Assembly (NCBI GenBank): GCA_024516035.1
Contig: CM044959.1
Location: 20,819,241 to 20,883,240, forward strand
Length of the DNA stretch: 64,000 bases
DNA from: Bactericera cockerelli
Taxonomy: Eukaryota; Arthropoda; Insecta; Hemiptera; Triozidae
Direction: 5' to 3'
Shown here: positions 1 to 11,100 of the stretch, piece by piece
How positions within the stretch are numbered: position 1 is the stretch's first letter
Layout of the letters: each line of letters begins with the position of its first letter
The notes under the pieces: model-generated
Databases searched by the model: none
Told to the model about the DNA's origin: nothing
The model's input: only the letters and a program-made list of their open reading frames with translations
Made by a program: the position numbers and the translations under genes

Positions 1-121
1 TAGGTTTGTATGTATTGAAACTGTTTAGTTATTCCACATGTTTTTTAACATGCAACTTTCAAACAGCACCTTGTATTTGTAATTTATTTGCATGAATAAT
101 ATTGTGCATAATAGAGCCCTA

Positions 122-382
122 TTTTTCTTTCTAACAAAGTTAACCAAACGGGAATAAAATGAACCAAACTGGAAGCAAGTCATTTTTCTTTTGGAAGAGG
201 AAAAATTTCCACTTCCAAAGTGGAAGTAGAAAATTCTTGCTTCCAGTTCTTTTACAGGTTAAGTCCATTGTTTATCTTTAAAAGTAACCAAACGCATTTT
301 TCTTTCACGAATGACCTTGGAATAAAATGGAAATATTTGGAAGAAACCTAACCAGGAAATTTTTTTTGGTTAGAAAGAAAAA
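122..382. mobile_element. MITE with 14-bp TIRs and TA target duplication
   Basis: A 261-bp non-coding element. Its ends are perfect inverted copies of TTTTTCTTTCTAAC, each flanked by TA (120-121 and 383-384), as expected for a Tc1/mariner-type target duplication. The interior holds a second hairpin (GGAAGCAAG...CTTGCTTCC, about 170-258). No coding capacity. It probably lies in a METTL17 intron, because the first METTL17 exon in the window starts 100 bases downstream. Confidence 0.7.
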
Positions 383-482
383 TACAACTTAGGTAAGATA
401 TATTTAATGTGACTACCCCACACTACGGGGATGCGGTCCTCTTGTTTTGTGGGGTATCATGTTTGAATTTTGATCTTCCCAG

Positions 483-696
483 GTAATTCTAGAGGCCCGT
501 GACTATGTCCTAAGTCTGAACAGCAAGCGACCAGGGACGGTTCATGTCCTGGCTCCCTGTCCGCATGACCATGCCTGTCCCAAGCAGCAGCTGAGCAACC
601 ACTGTAACTTCAGCGTCAAATATGAGAACCTCACGTATGCGCGAGGAGAGAGGTTTATTCTCCGAGAGCCCTTTTGCTATGTGATTCTCAGGCGAG
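483..696 (+). CDS. METTL17: METTL17 exon with Fe-S cysteine motif
   Basis: 214-bp internal exon. Acceptor TTGATCTTCCCAG ends at 482 and donor GTAGTAAG starts at 697. It encodes a run beginning VILEARDYVLSLNSKRPG and ending FCYVILRRG. The cysteines in PCPHDHACP and SNHC match the metal-cluster region of METTL17. The upstream part of the gene is outside the window. Confidence 0.9.
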
Positions 697-2053
697 GTAG
701 TAAGAATCTTCTTCTTTTTTTTAATTACCATGGTACATAATAACCTTCCGAATTAGTACAAAAGACAAGAAATATAAATATCATTATTATATGGTCACAT
801 TTAATAATAGTAATAACACTCTTTAGTGGAAGGTAACCACCAGGCGAGTTTAATGCTCAAAGCATTTTCTACCACCTAACCCTCAGAGTCTTATTATTAT
901 GTGGTCAAAACTCAAATGAATGAGGAAAAATTCATGCACTGGGTGGAATTCGAACCAACGGATCCCTACGCTACCTGGATTACCAGACTAGCGCGTTAAC
1001 CACTTGACTACCAGTGCACTTAATAAATGTTGAAAAATCCAACAACAAAAAAACATACTCAAATAAATATTGAAAAATCCAAGCTTATTGTGGAATCCGA
1101 TCCAGATATCACAGAGATCCATCCATGCACTAGATTGTTTACAAAAAAAGAGACACTCACCGTAACCACAATCACATTGATTACCAGTACCAATATTGTA
1201 AGGTGAACTTCCACACTTTAAATAATTACTTTGAATAAATATGTCCGACATTTTTATAAAAAAATCCTCGTGACAACGGGCATTTTTTACTTTCTATTGC
1301 CTGAAAAGTATAGAAAGTATTTTGTTTCGGTCAGTTTTTTTCGAACTTGTGCAGATAGCATTTTTTTCCTCAAATTAACCTCACCAAGTCTGAGTGGGGC
1401 CAGGAATAGTTCGCAGTATGTGGATTGCCATGACGACCCTGGATGAATTCGAAACCAGAACGTCCACCAATCCATGGCCTCACCACGCTGGATGTTGCTT
1501 AACTTTAGTGATCAGATGAGAACTGATGCATTTAAAGTTATCTGCTGGATATCCATTTCGATGTGCTACGTGTATAAATCCTCTTCGCGCCCAATGTCCT
1601 CGTAAGAGGACATTTATTTTATAGTCCTAAGTGCCCAAGCTAAAATTTTATACTACCAAGTAGTATAAAATGTTTGTCCTCGGGTGAGGACACCGGTCAC
1701 TTTGTACTACAAAACCAAAAATGGTGTTGGGCGCGAAGAGGATAACATAAGTATTCGAAAAACCCTCCCTCCCAAGTTTTGTGTCATGTTTGTTATGATT
1801 CCCAGGCGAGAGACAAGATCCCCCATGGCCCCGCATACTACGGCCGGTACTGAAAAGGTCCAAGCATACTGTGTGCAAACTATGTACGACTGAGGGTCAG
1901 CTAACTCAGATTGGCTTCACCAACAAGAAGCATGGAGTGTAAGTATTTGAGAAGTATGTAAGTGACCTAATTTAAAGAGCACTGCCGGGTTGTACCCACT
2001 TTGCCAAGCTATCACACACATTCACACTATCTCTCCCCTCTCTCTCTCTCTCT

Positions 2054-2139
<86 letters not shown>

Positions 2140-5100
2140 TTACACTCTCTCTCTCACACACACACACTATCTCTCTCCCTCCCTCTCTCTCTCTCTCTCT
2201 CTCTTCACACACACACACACACATTCACACTCTCTCTTACACAGATAAAGAACTTGCATGTGACGTCTAACTTTTCACTTGAACGTTTACATCTCGTGAA
2301 AGGTTCACCCGGACTTTAATGAAATTATGTATGTAAATGAGTAATAATGTTTTGTTGTATTATGTATGTAATAAAAATTAAATTGAGCCCTGAAAAAAAT
2401 AGAGCAAAAAAGTCCAAAATTAGGTGGCTGTGATTAAATTTAGTCCATATACATAGCTTTAAGTCATTCGTTAAATTGGGTCTTTCGTAGATTTTTTTTC
2501 TTTTAAAAACTATTTTTAGATTTATAATTTATTCACTAGAAAATAAAGAAGTCAGCTTTATTAATATTGTTATATTAATAATTGTTTTCATTATTTAATT
2601 TTTTTTACACAATACGTTCAAATTCTAAAGCGACAGTATTTATACTTCAAATACAAGATGGTTTTTTCCTTTGTAAACTATAGATAGGTAATAAAAATAC
2701 GATTTTCTGTTTTGTTTTGTTTCTTTTATAAATAAATACAAGGTAGACATAATAAAAGGGCAAATAATTTAAAATGTACATAAAATTAAAGATAGATTTG
2801 AAGGTAAGTAACATGTACTGTGTGCAACAGCTTCTATTGTATTATTTATTTTATTTCAAAAGAACATTTGATTATACATACATTTGTCTTGTGAAAGATT
2901 AATAGAAGTGCATACGGCACAGACCACACACAATTGAAATGTAAGAGGAATTAATGAACAAGATACAAACTCAAATTCAACATGTGTCGAAACTTGAACC
3001 ATTATAATTATGAAATATGCACTTGAAAAACACAAAAGTCCATTAATTCCACCTTAGCAGAGTTCAAATTTGGCTACATTTATACAAGATATTATACCCC
3101 TCATTTAAAAGCAAACATGAGAAAGAAGAAAAGATATACCTGTCTTTTATTAACAAACAAATTCCAAAAATACTAACAAACTAATAATACCAAACTATTC
3201 ATACAGAGACCATTTGGGTGCACTTTTGGGTCTTTGTCTGCCAGGAAATCTAAACCCCAAATATACAACAGCTGGGTACTCGGGTTTAAACAAAGTTTGA
3301 CAGATTTAGAAAGGACACAAAACTGTAAAAACAAATAAAGAAACTTAGGTATGAGGTAAAAATCTACCTAATGTATTTTTTACAAGAAAATAATGTTAAT
3401 GGGAAGGCCTCTGCTAACAAATTTATTACTTTTATTTTAATTTCCACAATAGATACAGAAGTTTTATATTTCTTGTTATGTACAAAATACACGGACATTA
3501 ACAACCCAAAAAATCAACTTTAGTTACATAGTGTACTTCTTTAAAATTTATTTACTTGTAAGACTATAATTTACAGTGAAACAAAATTTACACTATTTAC
3601 AAGAAAATTCACCTGATTACTGTTATTATTACCTTAAGTCAACATTTGAAATAAAATTATGTATATACATAAAGTCTGTGTACAAATTTTAGTATGTAGA
3701 TTTTGTACATATCAATTACAAAACACAAAATTTAATCAATTCGAAAGGCGATTCGAGCCTACTTTTTTACATTTCGAGCATTTGATGGAGGAAAAAGAAT
3801 CAGTTGAGGCAAATGAATCTCTAACAATCAATTAGACTAAAAAAAATCTATGCGGCAAAAAACCAATCTTCTCTTCTTTGCCTTCTATGTAAAATTTAAC
3901 TATTTTAGTAGGACCCTGTTCCAAGAAAGCATTGTTTCAGCACTTGTCAGAAAGAGAGTAACCAACTCATGAAAGTTTGTGTCTAGCTTTAATGGACAAA
4001 TGATTTTTTTTTTGTTGTATGAATGAATAATAAATAAACCGTTTAAAGACGGTGATACCTTAGTAAATTCAAAATTTTCAAGTACCAAATCTTAAAATAT
4101 ATAAATGTCTAAACACTCATTCATTCACTGACTGATTGCTGTATCCTTAGAGCAGTAACATGAATGCTGAAATTCAGTATGAGAGTTTATCTTATGACCT
4201 ACATGTGCAAAAAGAAAGATTTCAAGAAAGAAATCCAAATGGAACGTCCACATCAGACAAAAATATGTTTGCAATGACCAAGTGCCGAGTTTGAGCTAGT
4301 ACAAATATAGGAATCCCCGGGAAATGTTACCGTAGAGACTTGTTTCGCATTTTCACTTTCAATATCACAACTTTAATAGTTGGGATGGACACCAAGGGCG
4401 CGTTTATCAATTGTCACACTAAGTGCTGGACAATTTGACTAATGCTTAATTTAGTCAATGATTAACTTACAATAGTATTCCTATTAAAACACAACTAATC
4501 ATGTCATTGATAAACACACGAAGTGCACTAATTAGCGCTAGTCAGAGATTTCTAACCTGTTTGATAAATGCACTCTATGTTATATGGTTACCTTCCTGCA
4601 GTCAGTGTTTCACTCGTAGTCCGGATCACTGTTCTCATCACTCTCTTCGTCTTCATCTGAACTATTCATCCGCTGTTTCTTTCTCTTCTTTGGGTGTTTT
4701 TTATGCTTTTCTGACTTCTTGATGACTTGTGATGATGCGAGGACTTGTGGGATTTATAGTCTGCGGGAGGGGTGGGTGCTATGATGGTGAGTTTGGGTAC
4801 TCTGGGTGTCATGTTGAGTAGGTGGGGGGTAGCGGTAGGGGTGGAGGGGGAGGCATGGGCCGCGGGACGGAGGGAGTGGTAGGGAGGGGAGTGTCTGTGC
4901 TGGGCGTGGCTTGCGTGCCCGCAGGCTTGAGATCATCCTCGTCCGCCTCATCTGTGTCAGTGACATGATCAACTCCTTGAAGTCCAGGAACTCGGCCACC
5001 AACGTCTTCCTCTCATCCTCACTCATGTCCTGCGTCGATTTCATCTCCTGCAATTTCTTAGTGTGGCCGCTGGGTGGAACTTGGCGTTACTCTTCCGCTG

Positions 5101-8100
5101 CAGTGCCTTCTCGTAGAGCTTGGAGTTCTCGGAGGGGGAGTACTGAGAGATCCTCGCGTCGTTGAACCCGTACATGGCCTTGAGATGGGTCTTGAGCACG
5201 AGCAGCAGGATGCAGCCCTGGGAGGCCGTCATGATGTCTAGCAGGGGCCGCGCGTCGTCCGGCAGGCGCCCCTGCAGGGTCTCCGGCTCCATGTCTTCAT
5301 CCATCTCATCCATGAAGGGCGTGACCGCGCCTGTCACAGGGTCTGTTTTGTACTCTCGATGAGGCCCATACACCGGTTTGAGTGCTTCTTTAAAGCTCTG
5401 AATCAGATTGGTCCCATTCACTGACAAGATGATGTCAATGTTGTGAATGATGAACAGAGGTTCGTCCTGAACTTGGTATGGGAAGTAGGCCATGTTGTCC
5501 GTGAGGTAGAGCATCTGCTCAAGACTTGTCCTGGCTTGCTCATCAAACTGCTTCAGGAAGGACAAGGCGATGGCGCGGCGCTGCTGCTTGGACTTGAGGA
5601 TGGAGTAGAGAAAGCCGTTGAGAGCACCGGGGATCTCCCCTTCCTTCTCCCGGAAGCCTCGCACCACATGCGTCCTCTGTAGCGTCTTCTGGAATTGGTA
5701 CGAGAGGCGGATCCCCTGCTGGGACTTCATGTAAATGAAGCCCGGGTATTTCTTCTCTATGTCCTGCAGCTGTTTGTCGGCGCTCACACTGACTGGTTTC
5801 TCCGGGTCCGTGCTCATGCAGATGAGGTAGGGCACCAGCTGCACAGGGTTGAGAAGACCCTGGGCCAGGATGAGTTGGATAACTTTCAGCACTGCATGAC
5901 GTACGTCCAGGCTGGGGTGCAGGAAGGACTCCACAATCTGCTTCATGTAGAGCTGTACGATAGTACTAGCCATGCCTGAAGATACATCACACATTTCCTT
6001 GAGATTTTCGTTTTTGGACAGCTTGGCCCACTCGAGATCTTGTTGTATCATTCGCTTTTCTTCCTCGCTCAAATAGATTTCAATGTTATTGAGGACTTGC
6101 TTTTTTATTTGAGTGTCTGCGTACGGGTCAGTCAGTATTTCTTGATACATGGTTTTTAGTTCAGGTGTCAGCATTAATTCATAATGCCTAATGCAGATGA
6201 GCCCTATTGCTTTTAAAATGAAGAAGCGATACTCTGCCCTGTTTTGTAGAAAGTACATGAGTATCTCAACAACTTGGTCTTTGATATTTGGTGCTAATGT
6301 GTCCCCAATGATATTGGGATCAGTGAAGTTGAAATGCCTTAAGCAGCAATCCGATCACAAGCACAGCTTTCTTGAAAATTTCTGTAAATCGCTTGACTAC
6401 CGTCGGATTAGGTACAGCCGTTTGGTCATGATAGTCTTTGAAGTTGGTCAGGTATTTATAGAATTGAGTGAAACAATCCCTTACCAGTTTGAAGTTCTTT
6501 GTGACGTTATTAACAATGGAACTAAGGCATGTTATGCAACTACTTGTGATCATGTTTGGTCTTTGCGTGACAACCAATTTGACGGAGTCAGATTCTAGAT
6601 TAGCAAGGAAGCTTTCACTAGCGTTTTCTATGAGTGGCACAACAAGTTCTAATATCTTGGCTGCGTAACTTATCACCTGAAAATTCTCTAATGTATGACA
6701 ACGTAAGCTTAAGTAAGGTTGAATAATGGTAGCGTGGTCTATGAGGAGCTGCGGCCGAATTTTTGCAAACAGAAACAACGTTTGTAAACAGGAGAGCAAC
6801 TTTTGTGGTGTTTTATCGTCCGTACTGTCCAGCCGTACTGAATAATCAATGAGACAGTTTACAATTTGTTGACACGCTAAGAGTAATTGTTTAGGTGGCT
6901 CTACTTGAACATGCTTGGTAGCAACGACCACATCATCTTTCTCTTTGCCTTCATCGCGAGGTTTAAACAGACTTTGCAGCAACTGCTCAAACCACTCAAG
7001 ACCGATATCCTGGCATGCATGCACCACATCTGTGATATGTGATACTTTTTGCATAAGGGTTTTTGTGTCTAGAGGCTTTTCTCTTACAGGCAAGAACCAC
7101 ATGTTTTGAAATACTTCCATCACCAGTTTCCTAATACCCTCCTCATCACCCACCCGTCGAATCATTTTTACACAAATTTCAGGAATTTTAGGGTATTCAG
7201 GGTATTCTATACAAATGTCTTTTAGTATTCGGATGACGCGTTTCCTCACACTTACACCAGTGTCTAGAATTCGAGCCGACAGCATGGTATAGTATTTATC
7301 AATAAGCTCAGGTTTGTTGAGGATGTATTTGCCCACTAGATCCACGGCAGCCTCCCGAACTGAAGTCGACTGGTCCAGAAAGGATACACTCACTCCGATC
7401 TGCATGTCTTTCGAGGCCAGAATCTCGGCATCCACCTCCACAATGGACGTCAGGCACTTGATTGCTTTTGTTCTGATGAGTACTGAGTTCTCCATGACAA
7501 CACTGATAATGCGCTTCAAGTAAGTGTCAAAACTCTGGGCAAAGTTCTGTTTAGAGCCCAAATAGCGAGCAATGAGTTCTGCACTTTCATAATCCACATA
7601 GCTCTGTAAGATCTGCGTGCTGGTGTTGCCTTGCACGTAGGGTGTGATCTTGCTGATGAGGAACTTCTTCTTAGCGTCTATTTTCTTAAAGTCGCTGCCG
7701 AGTGTCTCCTCAATATTCTCTTCCACCTCTTCCTCACTCTCTTCACTTTCCTCATCACTTGACGCGATCCGTTTCCTTTTCTTTTTCTTCACTTTCACAG
7801 GTTTTGATTTCTGCGCAACAGGTTTCATGGCGCTTGTGATGATGTCCTGATACCACTGGGTGATGTGAAAGTACCTAGCGTAGGATAACGAGGGTTCAGA
7901 TTGACTCTGCACAGCAAGGTAGTCCAACAGGACACGCTGCAAGAACACTGTTCTTTCATCATCGTCTTTTACGTCTTCTACTGTTGTAGATACGTTTCCG
8001 TCTTCATCTTTGAGCTCTTCATAGCGAATATCACGAATAATAAGATCAATAGATGCAAGCTTCAGTTTGGACTGCACAGAATCTTTCCTCAGTCGAGCAG

Positions 8101-11100
8101 ACACAACACCCAGGTAATCCAGACTTGCCATGCGCAATGACATTTCAAGACTTTTGTTAATGATGCTGGACACGAGCAAACTGCCCAGGACACTTAACAT
8201 GAGTTCTGCAGCCGGCCACTCTGGTTTGTTCACTGTTACCAATAGGTCTTGAATAAGATTCTCGAAGATTGGCCGGTAGTCAATTTCTTCGGACTTGCTA
8301 CTACATTTTTTAAGAAAAACATGAAGGAAACTCGTCGCCGTATTTTTAGCAGCCTTAAATTTACTCATTATAAATACATCCGGGTCTACTGGATTCCTTT
8401 CACTCTTGCTTCCTAATGTTTCAGGCAGCACGACCATACACTGGATCAGTTGAAGTACAAGTGCCGTCAGCATTTGAATATAGTCAGAAGAGTTCAGTCT
8501 GTAAGTTCTCAGATTTCTTTTTGTACTAGGGAGTCTTGCCATGGAGGCTAAAATGTCGTCTAAAGCAACTTGCGGTGCTTTTCATATTTGGTGAAGATGG
8601 TAGTGACAAGCTTGAGAGAAGACAGCTGAAGCTCGCTAATATTTTCAACAAAGAAAGGTGAAACTCCCATGGAGGACGCATGTAACACAGTCGTATCTGT
8701 GAGTGTTTGAGCAGCAAGTAGCTCGGAAATGAGACCCACCACTTCAGAGAGTTTCGTGTAAAGGGTCAACACACTCTTCTCTCTTACCTCCTTGGTGTGT
8801 TGACGTTTCTTCTTCGCACTTCCACTGTAGTTCTTTTTTTCCTGCTTGCTCACCCTGTACACGGGATCAAATGCCGGATACACTGTATTGTGTAGTTGGA
8901 ATTTGGCAAATATCACCACCCTGTCAATCACGTCTTCAATGTAAACTCGTTTGGACATTTTCGGCGAGGTTAGAATATAGAGAACAGTGAGGGAGGCATC
9001 CACGGCTCGCATGATACGCTCCATAGCCAGTTCCATCCACAGCTTCTGCTGGTCTTCATCATCATCAGGATCTGCGAGTGGTGTAACCTTGGCTCCGTCT
9101 CGAATATTCTTCTCAAGAATACTCAACAAGCGAATCAGTCTCTCAGCAGGGACCGAAGATGTTGCTCCCAGATTCTTCAGCTTAGCTGCTTCACTCGTCA
9201 GATCTTGCAGCTGGTACTTGGGTATCAAAACTTCTGGGGGCACATCATCTTCGTCATCCTCCATTGTCAGGTTCACATCCTCCATACTATCAAATATCTT
9301 CTCTGCTGTACGGTTGAACCTGTGATATGTATTGGTTTCCATGAGTTCCTCTATCGACAGCATCTCTAGCACTGGAACCAGTTTCCTCTCCACTTTCTGT
9401 AATTTTGGTTTGGGGGGAATGAATGGTTCTTCCTTGGCAGCCTCTTCCTCTTCTCGTTTCCTTTTCCTTATACGCTCGGCCATGGAAGTATTCTCTCCAT
9501 CTTCGCCATTATTCTCTTCGTTGTAATATGTTGGTCTTGTTTCTCTCCTAGTCTTGAGGATCATTCTTTTCTTGTTCTTGTCATCCTCTTCAGCTTCAGA
9601 GTCTGACTTGATCAAATGGTTGTGGTTAGGTTTGTTCGCCTGTTCCTTCAAACTTTTTGTTGCTTGTTCTTCTTGATCTTTGGCTGATAGTTTATCAAGT
9701 ACTACAACAGGCTCTTTTAATGTTGTTGCATTCTCATAGTTTGTTCTGAGTGTCTCCAGAGGCTTGCTGCTATTCAGGTTGGAACGAGTATTATTAATGG
9801 GAGTATGTCTAGAGGATTCGTGAATATTTACTTTGGGTTCAGAGGAATTTTGTACAAGAGGCAATGTCGGGAGAGCGGAAGGCTCAATTTTGTTCACATG
9901 TTCGTGATTGGGAATAGACGGATGTACAGATTTAGAAGACAAAGAATTTACATTGTTGGGAAGGGTATGTTGGCCTAGTTGGGGAAGTAATACAGGAGGC
10001 ATTGCTGTACCTGAGGAGGAAGAAGAGGAGGAGGGGGAACTCATGAGGTTACCGTTGTGCATGTCCTTCTCTGTTGTAATCACTGAGCTCCCCATCAACA
10101 CAGGAGGTGCTGGATACTGACTGCTCGGGGCGGAGGCTACCTGCTGCTTGTGCACAAAGTTTGGCTGGAACTGTTGTGACTGTGGCAGCCCAGGGTGCAG
10201 CTGATACGATTGAGGGGAGGAGGGAATTTGGTTTTGATGAGGAGGCTGTGAAAGAATAAATAAATAGAAATTTTAGTTTAAAATATTGAAAGAATCACCA
10301 GATAAGTTAAACAAAGTCCAAGTCGTTCATAAAAATTATAATTTTTTATAATGAAATAAAGCAGAGTTTTTTGTGTCAAAGCAAAAACCTCGTCATTATT
10401 TTTTGGGTATCAGAACATTAATAAAGCCTCAACAAAGTTTTGGATTATCAATTTAATTTATTTCAACACTGTTATTGCCACCCAACTTGTTTGATATTCC
10501 TACAAGTAACTACTCGTGTTACCTCTACTAAACCAAGATCCGACTACGAGTCTTATAATCTTTTCGAAAGGTACATGCTAGATAAGTAGATACAAACCTG
10601 TACAAGTTTTTGATGCTGCGGAGATTGTTGCAAAGTCTGTGATGGTTGATGAAGATGCTGCACAGATTGATAAGAATGTTGAGGAGACTGATGCATCTGA
10701 TGCTGTTGTGGAGATTGGTGCATTTGTGGCTGCGGCGATTGATGCATTTGTTGCTGTGGTGACTGATGCATGTGTTGCTGCGGCGATTGATGCATCTGTT
10801 GTGGAGATTGATGCATCTGTTGCATATGCTGTGGAGATTGATGCACTTGCGGCAGCAGCTGTTGTTTAAGCTGTGCCTGAGGAGGTTGTTGCAGGTGTGA
10901 GGTTGATGCTGAGGGGATTGCTGCATATGTTGTGGAGATTGCTGCATTTGCAGCTGGGTTGGTAGCTTCTGTTTCTGTTGCACCTGTAAGGGTTGTTGCA
11001 GGGATTGCTGCTGAAGCACTTGCTGTTTGAGTTGCTGCTGACTCCATTGTGCTACACTGACAGGTGGTGTTGCAGTAACAGTGGGTGGTGGTGCAGCATT

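Noticed and set aside
2001..2319. Serine/leucine/histidine-rich proteins in both strands
   Set aside because: These are translations of CT/CA dinucleotide repeats.
10553..10869. Separate small genes in the Q-rich region, including a plus-strand alanine/valine-rich frame
   Set aside because: They are alternate-frame or antisense readings of the glutamine repeat of Nipped-B exon 2.
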